Shown piece by piece: positions 54,816 through 62,484 of a stretch of DNA of 64,000 nucleotides. A program made the translations under genes and the position numbers. Source of the stretch: Actinoallomurus spadix (GTDB lineage: Bacteria > Actinomycetota > Actinomycetes > Streptosporangiales > Streptosporangiaceae); the NCBI RefSeq assembly GCF_024055725.1, contig NZ_JAMXMX010000013.1, positions 1 to 64,000 of the forward strand, written 5' to 3'. The first letter of the stretch is position 1. Every line of letters starts with the position of its first letter. The notes below the pieces were generated by a model. The model saw only the letters and a list, made by a program, of their open reading frames with translations. It was not told where the DNA came from and ran no database searches.

Positions 54816-55520
54816 TCAGGACCGGTAGGCGGCCAGGAGGGCCTCGCGGTCCTGTGCCGGGAGGTGGCGGACCGCCTCGCGGAGGGTCACGCCCGAGATT
54901 CGGGTGGTGCGGTCGCGGACCCAGGCGGTCACCCAGGCGGGGTCCTTTTTGGACAGCTCGCGCAGGACCCAGCCGAGCGCCTTGCGGATGAAGAACTCCC
55001 GCTCCTCGATGAGCAGGTCACCGTACTCCGACAGGCGGGTCAGGTCGCCGTCGCCGATGCGGATGCGCAGGATCAGGGCGAGCAGCGCGGTGCGCCGGAT
55101 CCAGAGGTTCTCGTCGCCCGGCCACAGATCGAGCGTCGTGGCCAGCCGTGGGTACCGCCAGACGAGGGCGCCGACGACCTTGATGGCGAGGAAGTCGACG
55201 TACGCCCAGGTGTGCGACTCACGGATCATCCGCTCGACGATCGGCAGATCCCTGGCCTTGAGCAGCGTCCAGTTGCGGATCAGGACCTCGACGGCCACCA
55301 TCCGCAACTCGTGGACGGGCTCGCGCCAGAGGCCGAGGGCGAGGTCCAGAGTCTGTTCCCGAGATCTTCCGGCGGCGGCGCGGACGGCGACCTTGCGGAT
55401 GGCCGGCACCGGGACGCCGAGGTGCCGCAGGTCGCTCTTCAGGTAGCGCTTCTCCCGCTCGGCGCGGGCGGAATCCCCGAGGGCCCGCAGCTCGGCGAGG
55501 ATCTGATCGAGAGGGTCCAC
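54816..55520 (-). CDS. AlkD-like DNA alkylation repair protein
   Basis: AlkD-family proteins are HEAT-repeat DNA glycosylases that remove alkylated purines. The 234-residue protein is wholly helical, with repeats visible in FFIRKALGWVLRELSKKDPAWV and ENLWIRRTALLALILRIRIG. It has the R-K-V motif VPVPAIRKVAVRAA near the start and W-A-Y-V-D-F-L-A around residue 104 (conserved Trp and Asp). GTG 55520 opens the gene. It ends 3 bp from the nuclease pseudogene on the other strand. Confidence 0.9.
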   Translation of the reverse strand: MDPLDQILAELRALGDSARAEREKRYLKSDLRHLGVPVPAIRKVAVRAAAGRSREQTLDLALGLWREPVHELRMVAVEVLIRNWTLLKARDLPIVERMIRESHTWAYVDFLAIKVVGALVWRYPRLATTLDLWPGDENLWIRRTALLALILRIRIGDGDLTRLSEYGDLLIEEREFFIRKALGWVLRELSKKDPAWVTAWVRDRTTRISGVTLREAVRHLPAQDREALLAAYRS

Positions 55521-55592
55521 GGGGTCAGTATGGGCGGCCGGTACGACGAGAGCGGGCGCCGGAACGGCCGCCCGCTCGGTCGCGGGCGCCGG

Positions 55593-56510
55593 TCAGGTGC
55601 GGTAGGCGGTCCACGTCTGCTGCATCCGGGTGCCCTGTCCGGCGGTGAACCGGGTCATGCAGCTGTCGTAGGAGTAGTCCATGAAGTTGTGGATCGGGTC
55701 CTTGCCCGACGCCTTGCAGCTGTCCTTGCCGGTCGGGCACTTGAAGGCGGGCTCGGACTCGTACGGGGTGTCGTCGACGTAGTCGCCGGGCTTACTGCAG
55801 CCGTTCTCGAACGTGTGATAGAGCCCGAGCCAGTGTCCCGTCTCGTGCGTGGCGGACTGGCCGAGGTCGTAGTGCGTGAGCGAGCCGCCGGGCACCGTGG
55901 CGTAGTGGATCACGACGCCGTCCATCGACGGCTTGTTCTTGTACTCCCATGGGAAGGTGGCCCAGCCGAGGAGGCCGTCGGACAGCGCGGCGGTGTAGAT
56001 GTTGAGCGCCCCGGCCCCGCCTTTGCGCAGTTTCTTCTTGAGCGTCTTCTCGTACGTGTCGGGGGCGTTGAACCACTTGGCGTCGGTCGTCCAGTCGCGT
56101 CCGGCGAGGACGAAGGAGAAGCCGGTCTTCGCCGTGCCGTACGCCCGATTCATGACGGCGATCTGCTGGTCGACGCGCGCCCGGCTGATGTCGCCTTTCT
56201 TGCCCTTACCGGTGCGGATGACGTGGAAGTACACCGGGACCTTGTGCGGGGTGACGGCCTGGATTGAAGGCCGGCGGGCGAGGATCGCCTTGAGCTCACG
56301 GTCGACGGCGGCGGCCTGGGCGGCGGAGACGTCGTTGTCGTCGCGCGGGTGGACGTCGGGCGAGGTGGCCCGCGTGCCGGCGGGCGGGGTGGTGCACGAG
56401 GACACGGCGGCCGGCCTGGACGCCTCGGTCGTCTTCGCGGTGGCCCCGGTGATCGGCAGCAGGGCGAGGGTGACGGTCGCGAATCCGGTCAGCGCGGCGG
56501 CTGAACGCAT
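55593..56510 (-). CDS. Secreted M43-type zinc metalloprotease
   Basis: The 305-residue protein has an N-terminal signal peptide (residues about 1-25), a propeptide-like stretch to about 85, and a metzincin domain with zinc motif HETGHWLGLYH (His222, Glu223, His226, His232) and the Met-turn around NFMDYSYDSCM. This order fits the pappalysin/cytophagalysin (M43) family. Cys residues (in GCSKP, FKCPTG and DSCKASG) probably form disulfides outside the cell. Preceded by a gap shared with guaA, it is monocistronic. Confidence 0.93.
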   Translation of the reverse strand: MRSAAALTGFATVTLALLPITGATAKTTEASRPAAVSSCTTPPAGTRATSPDVHPRDDNDVSAAQAAAVDRELKAILARRPSIQAVTPHKVPVYFHVIRTGKGKKGDISRARVDQQIAVMNRAYGTAKTGFSFVLAGRDWTTDAKWFNAPDTYEKTLKKKLRKGGAGALNIYTAALSDGLLGWATFPWEYKNKPSMDGVVIHYATVPGGSLTHYDLGQSATHETGHWLGLYHTFENGCSKPGDYVDDTPYESEPAFKCPTGKDSCKASGKDPIHNFMDYSYDSCMTRFTAGQGTRMQQTWTAYRT

Positions 56511-56721
56511 GTGGGGGGCTCCCGGGAGAGGTACGAAGAAAGCGGAGGAGCCCGAAATAGTGCCAAAAAAGATCTCGGAGGGGTTAAAGGGGGGCGGGAC
56601 AACCCCGGCAGATCACCGTTCGAGTGGCATTCTCGCGTCGGCTGATCCGGCGGTGGCGGCGTTCGCGCAGGCAGCGGCCCCCTAGACTGGGGACGATCCG
56701 AACTTCCGAAAGGCGTTCTCG
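56511..56721. promoter_or_regulatory. Divergent metalloprotease / guaA intergenic region
   Basis: TAGACT at 56683, 34 bp before the guaA GTG, is a good -10 match. A run of A bases and a CCCC/GGGG pairing near 56580-56610 may form a small hairpin. Nothing else stands out. Confidence 0.4.
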
Positions 56722-58293
56722 GTGTCCGTCGAGTCAGTCGAGCAGTCCTTCGACACGGTCCTCGTTGTCGACTTCGGCGCGCAGTACGCGCAGCTCATCG
56801 CCCGTCGCGTGCGCGAGTGCCACGTGTTCAGCGAGATCGTCCCCTCGACCATGCCGGTCGAGGAGATGCTGGCCAAACGGCCAAAGGCGATCATCTTGTC
56901 CGGTGGCCCCGCGTCGGTGTACGAGCCGGGCGCGCCCGCCGTGCCCACCGGCCTGTTCGAGGCCGGCGTCCCCACCCTGGGCATCTGCTACGGGTTCCAG
57001 GCGATGGCCAAGGAGCTCGGCGGCACGGTCGCCAACTCCGACATCGCCGAGTACGGCGCGACGCCGCTCACCGTGCTCGACCAGGGCAGGCTCCTGGCGG
57101 GGCTGCCCACGGAGCAGTCGGTGTGGATGTCGCACCGCGTCACGTGCAGCGCCGCCCCGACCGGCTTCATCGTGACCGCCAGCACCGCGAGCGCGCCGGT
57201 CGCCGCCATGGAGGACGCCGCCCGCGGGCTCTACGGCGTGCAGTTCCACCCCGAGGTGATGCACACCGAGCACGGCCTGCAGGTTCTGCGGCACTTCCTG
57301 GAGGCGGCGGGCTGCCGGCCGTCCTGGACGATGGTCAACATCGTCGAGGAGTCGATCGAGGCCGTACGCGCCCAGGTCGGCGACAAGCGGGCGATCTGCG
57401 GGCTGTCCGGCGGCGTCGACTCGGCCGTGGCCGCGGCGCTCGTGCAGCGGGCCATCGGCTCCCGCCTGACCTGCGTGTTCGTCGACCACGGGCTGCTGCG
57501 CAAGGGCGAGGCCGAGCAGGTCGAGAAGGACTTCGTGGCCGCCACCGGCGTCGATCTGAAGGTCGTCGACGCGGCCGACCGGTTCCTCGGGGCGCTCGAG
57601 GGCGTCACCGACCCGGAGACCAAGCGCAAGATCATCGGCCGGGAGTTCATCCGGGTCTTCGAGGCCGCGGCCCGCGAGATCGTCGAGGAGCACGGCGAGG
57701 CCGTCGAGTTCCTCGTTCAGGGCACGCTCTACCCGGACGTCGTCGAGTCCGGCGGCGGCACCGGCGCGGCCAACATCAAGTCCCACCACAATGTCGGCGG
57801 GCTGCCGGAGGACCTGCGGTTCTCGCTGGTCGAACCGCTGCGCACGCTGTTCAAGGACGAGGTGCGCCGGCTCGGTGAGGAGCTCGGCCTGCCGTCCGAG
57901 ATCGTGTGGCGGCAGCCGTTCCCCGGCCCCGGCCTCGGCATCCGGATCATCGGCGCCGTGACGCGGGACCGCCTCGAGCTCCTCCGCGAGGCCGACGCGA
58001 TCGCCCGTGAGGAGCTCACGCGCGCCGGTCTCGACCGCGACATCTGGCAGTTCCCGGTCGTGCTGCTCGCCGACGTCCGCTCGGTGGGGGTGCAGGGCGA
58101 CGGCCGTACGTACGGCCACCCCATCGTGCTGCGCCCGGTGACCAGCGAGGACGCCATGACCGCCGACTGGGCGCGGCTGCCGTACGACCTGCTGCAGCGG
58201 ATCTCCACGCGGATCACGAACGAGGTCGCGGAGGTCAACCGCGTGGTCGTCGACATCACCAGCAAGCCGCCGGGCACCATCGAGTGGGAGTGA
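56722..58293 (+). CDS. guaA: GMP synthase (glutamine-hydrolysing)
   Basis: GuaA aminates XMP to GMP using glutamine and ATP. The 523-residue protein has a class I glutaminase domain: Cys89 in [10 protein letters not shown], with His/Glu in [12 protein letters not shown]. The ATP-pyrophosphatase domain follows (PP-loop [13 protein letters not shown] at residue 229), then the dimerisation domain with [15 protein letters not shown] and KPPGTIEWE at the end. It starts at GTG 56722. Functionally it completes the guaB step in the same window, about 12 kb away. Confidence 0.98.
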   Translation: MSVESVEQSFDTVLVVDFGAQYAQLIARRVRECHVFSEIVPSTMPVEEMLAKRPKAIILSGGPASVYEPGAPAVPTGLFEAGVPTLGICYGFQAMAKELGGTVANSDIAEYGATPLTVLDQGRLLAGLPTEQSVWMSHRVTCSAAPTGFIVTASTASAPVAAMEDAARGLYGVQFHPEVMHTEHGLQVLRHFLEAAGCRPSWTMVNIVEESIEAVRAQVGDKRAICGLSGGVDSAVAAALVQRAIGSRLTCVFVDHGLLRKGEAEQVEKDFVAATGVDLKVVDAADRFLGALEGVTDPETKRKIIGREFIRVFEAAAREIVEEHGEAVEFLVQGTLYPDVVESGGGTGAANIKSHHNVGGLPEDLRFSLVEPLRTLFKDEVRRLGEELGLPSEIVWRQPFPGPGLGIRIIGAVTRDRLELLREADAIAREELTRAGLDRDIWQFPVVLLADVRSVGVQGDGRTYGHPIVLRPVTSEDAMTADWARLPYDLLQRISTRITNEVAEVNRVVVDITSKPPGTIEWE

Positions 58294-58305
58294 CGCCCGC
58301 CGATC

Positions 58306-58329
58306 GCCGGCCGCCTCCCGGCGGCCGGC
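58306..58329. terminator. Bidirectional hairpin between guaA and ahpD
   Basis: GCCGGCCGCC (58306-58315) and GGCGGCCGGC (58320-58329) form a perfect 10-bp stem with loop TCCC between convergent genes. Confidence 0.85.
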
Positions 58330-58335
58330 GGCCGG

Positions 58336-58875
58336 TCACGCCGGGGTGAGCACGCCCTCGGCGTCGAGCGTGGCGGCGACCGCGTTCACGACGGCGGCGA
58401 CGCGCAGGCCCTCCTGCACCAGCTCCCGCGAGAAGCCCTGCTCGCGCAGCGTCTTCTCGTGAGAGTCCAGGCAGCGGCCGCAGCCGTTGATCGCCGACAC
58501 CGCGAGGCACCACAGCTCGAAGTCGGCCTTCTCGACGCCGGGGTTCCCGATCACGCTCATCCGCAGCTTCGCCGGCAGCGTCGCGTACGTCTCGTCCTCG
58601 ATGAGGTGCGTCGAGCGGTAGTAGACGTTGTTCATCGCCATGATGGCCGCGGCGGCCTTGGCCGCCTGGAACGCCTCCGCGGACAGGTGGTCGGCGGCGT
58701 CCTCCGACAGCGCCTTGATCACCTGCGCGCTGCGGGTCGCCATCGCGCTCGCCAGCACGGCGCCCCACAGCTGCTGCTCCGACAGCTGCGACGTGGACGT
58801 CACCGAGCCGAGGTTCAGCTTGAGGTCCTTGGCGTACGCCGGCAGGGCGTTCTTCAGGGTGTCGACACCACTCAT
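58336..58875 (-). CDS. ahpD: Alkylhydroperoxidase AhpD
   Basis: AhpD reduces AhpC, linking peroxide reduction to the lipoamide system in Actinobacteria. The 179-residue protein has the C-x-x-C active site [11 protein letters not shown] (Cys132, Cys135, His139) and the conserved [13 protein letters not shown] before it. ATG 58875 is preferred: GGAGG precedes it by five bases, and an ATG four codons upstream is less well placed. It is downstream of ahpC in the same direction, separated by a hairpin. Confidence 0.95.
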   Translation of the reverse strand: MSGVDTLKNALPAYAKDLKLNLGSVTSTSQLSEQQLWGAVLASAMATRSAQVIKALSEDAADHLSAEAFQAAKAAAAIMAMNNVYYRSTHLIEDETYATLPAKLRMSVIGNPGVEKADFELWCLAVSAINGCGRCLDSHEKTLREQGFSRELVQEGLRVAAVVNAVAATLDAEGVLTPA

Positions 58876-58904
58876 GTCATCCTCCAAAGCTCCGGAAGCG
58901 GGTT

Positions 58905-58932
58905 GACGGGGCTCGCCCCCGCGAGCCCCGTC
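58905..58932 (-). terminator. Hairpin between ahpC and ahpD
   Basis: GACGGGGCTCGC (58905-58916) pairs exactly with GCGAGCCCCGTC (58921-58932), loop CCCC. It lies in the intercistronic gap, so it may attenuate ahpD relative to ahpC or stabilise the ahpC message. Confidence 0.8.
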
Positions 58933-58982
58933 ATGACGACGGCCGGCCGCGGACTTCAGCGGCCGGCCGATCAGCCGGTCGA

Positions 58983-59537
58983 TCAGACGCCCGCCATCAG
59001 CTTCTTGGCGTCGAGCGTGGACTCGCCCTTGTTCCAGTTGCAGGGGCAGAGCTCGTCGGACTGCAGGGCGTCGAGGACCCGCAGGACCTCCTTGACGTTG
59101 CGGCCGACCGAGCCCGCGGTCACCATTGTGAACTGGATCTCGTTGTTCGGGTCGACGATGAAGGTCGCGCGCTGGGCCACGCCCTCGTCGGTGAGCACGC
59201 CGAGCGCCTCGGACAGCTCCCGCTTGACGTCCGACATCATCGGGAACGGCAGCTCACGCAGGTCCGGGTGGTCCTTGCGCCAGGCGTAGTGCACGAACTC
59301 CGAGTCGATGGAGACGCCGAGCACCTGTGCGTCCCGGTCCGCGAACTCCTCGTTCAGCCGGCCGAACTCCGCGATCTCCGTCGGGCAGACGAAGGTGAAG
59401 TCCTTGGGCCAGAAGAACACGACGCGCCACTTGCCGTCGTAGGACTTGTGGTTGATCCGCTCGAACGCGTTGTCCGGGTCGAGCGAGACGCATGCGGTGA
59501 GGTCGTACTCCGGGAACTGGTCACCGACCGTGAGCAC
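58983..59537 (-). CDS. ahpC: Peroxiredoxin AhpC
   Basis: AhpC reduces organic peroxides and hydrogen peroxide. The 184-residue protein has the peroxidatic Cys51 in [14 protein letters not shown] and C-terminal Cys residues in [12 protein letters not shown], as in actinobacterial AhpC with extra cysteines. It starts at GTG 59537, with AGGAGG upstream; a longer open frame to 60608 overlaps oxyR and is not part of the gene. It is divergent from oxyR across 105 bp. Confidence 0.96.
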   Translation of the reverse strand: MLTVGDQFPEYDLTACVSLDPDNAFERINHKSYDGKWRVVFFWPKDFTFVCPTEIAEFGRLNEEFADRDAQVLGVSIDSEFVHYAWRKDHPDLRELPFPMMSDVKRELSEALGVLTDEGVAQRATFIVDPNNEIQFTMVTAGSVGRNVKEVLRVLDALQSDELCPCNWNKGESTLDAKKLMAGV

Positions 59538-59628
59538 TCGTAGGCCTCCTTGCCAGACGGGTGTTGGATACGTTCCAGGGTGCCTTAGGTATCGTTGATC
59601 TGCGAAATCGGCCCCCCCGAAGGATTCC

Positions 59629-59645
59629 GATAGGAGATTACTATC
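59629..59645. promoter_or_regulatory. OxyR-type operator overlapping the oxyR start
   Basis: GATAG (59629-59633) and CTATC (59641-59645) are separated by seven bases, giving ATAG-N7-CTAT as in the classical OxyR half-site arrangement. The right arm covers the proposed ATC start codon of oxyR, so binding would occlude oxyR translation initiation DNA and act on the ahpC promoter. Confidence 0.7.
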
Positions 59646-60584
59646 AGCCGCCCGACCGTCGCCCAGCTTCGCGCGTTTCTCGCCCTGGCGGAGCACCTGC
59701 ACTTCCGTGAGGCCGCGGCGGCGCTCCGGCTGAGCCAGCCCGCGCTGTCCGGCGCCATCGCGGCCCTGGAGGAGACGCTGAACGCCCGCCTGGTCGAGCG
59801 TACGACGCGGCGGGTGCTGCTCACCCCCGAGGGCGAGCGTGTCGCCCGCCGCGCCGAGCGGGTCCTGGCCGAGCTCGACGGCCTGATCGAGGAGGTCTCC
59901 GCGCCGCGCCGCCCGCTCAGCGGCCCGCTGAACCTCGGGGTGATCCCGACGGTCGCGCCGTACCTCCTGCCGGTCGTGCTGCCGCACCTGGCGCGCGAGT
60001 ACCCCGACCTGCGGCTCGCCGTACGGGAGCAGCAGACGCGCGCCCTGGTGGAGACGTTGCGGGCCGGCCGGCTCGAGGTCGCGATCCTGGCGCTCCCGGC
60101 CGATGAGGGGCTCGCCGAGCTGCCGCTGTACGACGAGGACTTCGTCCTGCTGGCGCCCGAGGCGTACGGGCTCGGTGCCGGGCCGGTGGGCCGGGACGCC
60201 GTCCGCGATCTCGACGTGCTGCTGCTGAACGAGGGGCATTGCCTGCGGGACCAGGCGCTGGAGATCTGCCGGGAGGCCGGGGCGAAGCCCGGCGACGCGA
60301 CGTACGCCACGAGCCTCGCCACGCTCGTGCAACTGGTGTCCGGCGGCCTCGGGGTGACGCTGGTGCCCGAGTCGGCGCTGCCGGTCGAGACCCGGCGCGG
60401 AGAGCGCCTGACGGTCACCCGCTTCGAAGATCCCGCTCCGTACCGCCGGATAGGGATCGTCTATCGGCGGACGAGCCCGCGCGCCGACGACTTCGCGTTG
60501 CTCGCTGCGGCGATCCAGACGGCCGTCCGCGCGCGCCGCTGGCGGGTCCGGTCGCCCACCGTGACCGTCCCCGGCGACCGTTAG
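59643..60584 (+). CDS. oxyR: LysR-type peroxide sensor OxyR, probable ATC start
   Basis: The 313-residue regulator has an N-terminal winged HTH: RPTVAQLRAFLALAEHLHFR then AAAALRLSQPALSGAIAALE. The effector domain contains the redox Cys region GHCLRDQALEICREAG. Homologues begin with Met just before R-P-T. Here the frame upstream offers only GAG-ATT-ACT-ATC-AGC after a stop, with no ATG, GTG or TTG. AGGAG at 59632-59636 is six bases from ATC 59643, so ATC is the likely start. The next ordinary start (GTG 59814) would delete the DNA-binding domain. It is divergent from ahpC. Confidence 0.85.
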   Translation: MSRPTVAQLRAFLALAEHLHFREAAAALRLSQPALSGAIAALEETLNARLVERTTRRVLLTPEGERVARRAERVLAELDGLIEEVSAPRRPLSGPLNLGVIPTVAPYLLPVVLPHLAREYPDLRLAVREQQTRALVETLRAGRLEVAILALPADEGLAELPLYDEDFVLLAPEAYGLGAGPVGRDAVRDLDVLLLNEGHCLRDQALEICREAGAKPGDATYATSLATLVQLVSGGLGVTLVPESALPVETRRGERLTVTRFEDPAPYRRIGIVYRRTSPRADDFALLAAAIQTAVRARRWRVRSPTVTVPGDR

Positions 60585-60675
60585 ACCACCGTTCCCCGCG
60601 GCGGCCATGCCGGCAGGACGAGGGGCGCAGGCCGGTCTCAGCGGCGTCGCCGCCTGAGATGCCGGACCGCCCGGG

Positions 60676-61482
60676 TCAGCGGCGTCGTCGCTTGAGGCGC
60701 CAGACCGCCCAGACCAGTGCCAGACCGGCGGCCACCGGGGCGGCTCGTTTGACGATGGACGGCCCCGCCACCTGGAGCAGGTCGATGGGCTCGGCCTCCC
60801 GCCGAGCCGGTGCCGCCTCCCGCCGGACCGGTGGCTCGGACGCGGCAGGGGAGGTGGCCCGGTCGGTGACGGCCTCCTCGGAGGTGGCCGGGCTCGCGGC
60901 CTCTTCCTCGATCCTGGCCTCGTCGGCGGGCGCGGTGCTGCCCGCCGCGGGTGTCTCCGCCGATCCGCTTTCGGGAGCGCCCGTCTCCTCGGTCCCCGTC
61001 GGCTCGGCGGTCCCCGTCGGCTCGGCGGCCTCCTCCGGCTCGGTGGCCAGTTCGGCGGCGAGGTTGTCGGCGAACCGGCCGATCAGGCGGCCGCCGACCT
61101 CGGCCAGGATGCCCCGGCCGAACTGCGCGGGCCGGCCGGTGACGTTCAGCCTGGTGTGCACGGTGACGCGTGTCCGGCCGCCGTCCTCGTGCAGCCGGGC
61201 CTGGACGGTGGCGGAGGCGGTGCCCGGTCCCCGCGCCTCCTTGCCGGATGCCTCGATCACCACGGTGCGGGACTCTTCGTCGCGGGAGGCGATGCGGGCG
61301 GTGCCCCGGTAGGTCACGGTCATCGCGCCGAGACGCACTTTCAGCCGGCCGGTGAACTCTTCGGCCTCGACCGCGTCCAGCGTCGCCCCGGGCATGCAGG
61401 GTGCGATCCGCTCGATGTCGAGCAGCACCTGCCACGCCTGGTCCACCGGCACCGGAACGGTGAACTCGTGATCGAGTTCCAT
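60676..61482 (-). CDS. coxG: CoxG-like SRPBCC protein with long linker and C-terminal membrane anchor
   Basis: CoxG proteins anchor CO dehydrogenase to the membrane in carboxydotrophs. The 268-residue protein has the SRPBCC/CoxG domain at residues 1-145 (MELDHEFTVPVPVDQAWQVL; CMPGATLDAVE; RLNVTGRPAQFGRGILAEVG). An acidic Glu/Ala/Thr-rich linker of about 90 residues follows, then one hydrophobic segment and a Lys/Arg tail (WRLKRRRR). ATG 61482 has AGGAGG upstream. It is the last gene of the coxL-coxM set visible here. Confidence 0.9.
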   Translation of the reverse strand: MELDHEFTVPVPVDQAWQVLLDIERIAPCMPGATLDAVEAEEFTGRLKVRLGAMTVTYRGTARIASRDEESRTVVIEASGKEARGPGTASATVQARLHEDGGRTRVTVHTRLNVTGRPAQFGRGILAEVGGRLIGRFADNLAAELATEPEEAAEPTGTAEPTGTEETGAPESGSAETPAAGSTAPADEARIEEEAASPATSEEAVTDRATSPAASEPPVRREAAPARREAEPIDLLQVAGPSIVKRAAPVAAGLALVWAVWRLKRRRR

Positions 61483-61638
61483 GCGTCGCCTCCTCGTGTT
61501 CGGCGGTCTGCGCGTGACATTACGGCCGTGTCCGCCACATACGCCACCTAAAAGGTGCATGAGGTGGCGCCCGTCGCCCGCCCACCCCCGACGCGTCCCG
61601 GTGCGTACCCGAGGTGGGCTTGAGCGACACCGAGCGGG

Positions 61639-62484
61639 TCAGGCGCCCGCCGCCGCGGCGAGGGCGCGGGCCGTCAGCACCTGGGCCAGATGCCGCCGGT
61701 ACTCCGCCGACCCGTGCAGGTCGCTCGGCGGGCTGGTGCCGTCCGGGGCGTCCTGCGCCGCCGCCTGGAACGCCTGCCGGGACGCCGGCCCGTCGGCGAC
61801 GGCCGTCTCGACGGCGTACGCCCGGACCGGTGTGGGGCCCATGTTCGTCAGGCCGACGCGCGCCTCGGCGACCTCGCCGTTCGTGCGCCGGACGAGGCAC
61901 GCGACCCCGACCACGGCCCACGCCTGCGCCGTACGGTGGAACTTCTCGTAGTGAAACCCCCAGCCGGTGTACGCCTTCGGCAGGCGTACGCCCAGGAGGA
62001 TCTCGTCCGGCTCCAGCGCGGACGTCAGGTAGTCGGTGAAGAAGTCGCGGGCCGGGATCTCCCGCGCCGACGTCACGAACACGCCGTCCATCGCCAGTGC
62101 CACGGCCGGCAGGTCACCGGCCGGGTCGGCGTGCGCGAGCGAGCCGCCGATCGTGCCCCGGTGGCGGACGGCCGGGTCGGCGACGGTCGCGGTGGCCGCG
62201 GCGAGCAGCGGCGCGTGCGCCTGGATCAGGGGGTCGCGGATGACCTCGTAGTGGGTGGTCATCGCCCCGATGAGCAAGGAGTCCCCGTCGTCGCGCACGC
62301 CGCGCAGCTCGGGCAGGCCGGAGACGTCGACGAGGACCTCGGGGTAGGCCAGCCGGAGCCGCAGGAGCGGCAGCAGGCTCTGCCCACCCGCGATGACCTT
62401 GCCCTCCTCGTCGGCCTCGCGCAGGGCCGCGACCGCGTCGCTCAGCGAGGACGGCCGCACGTAGTCGAAGATCGCCGGGATCAC
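61639..62484 (-). CDS. coxM: CO dehydrogenase family medium (FAD) subunit
   Basis: This subunit passes electrons to FAD in molybdenum CODH-type hydroxylases. The 281-residue protein starts at GTG 62484 (GGGAGG six bases upstream). It has the FAD sites AGGQSLLPLLRLRLA near residue 34 and TIGGSLAHADPAGDLPA near residue 112, and the C-terminal two-domain arrangement of CoxM/CutM. It overlaps coxL by 4 bp, so the stop of coxL and the start of coxM are coupled. Confidence 0.93.
   Translation of the reverse strand: MIPAIFDYVRPSSLSDAVAALREADEEGKVIAGGQSLLPLLRLRLAYPEVLVDVSGLPELRGVRDDGDSLLIGAMTTHYEVIRDPLIQAHAPLLAAATATVADPAVRHRGTIGGSLAHADPAGDLPAVALAMDGVFVTSAREIPARDFFTDYLTSALEPDEILLGVRLPKAYTGWGFHYEKFHRTAQAWAVVGVACLVRRTNGEVAEARVGLTNMGPTPVRAYAVETAVADGPASRQAFQAAAQDAPDGTSPPSDLHGSAEYRRHLAQVLTARALAAAAGA

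Noticed and set aside
59814-60584. OxyR starting at the first ordinary codon, GTG 59814
   Set aside because: This would remove the whole DNA-binding domain, although the upstream sequence encodes it perfectly in frame.
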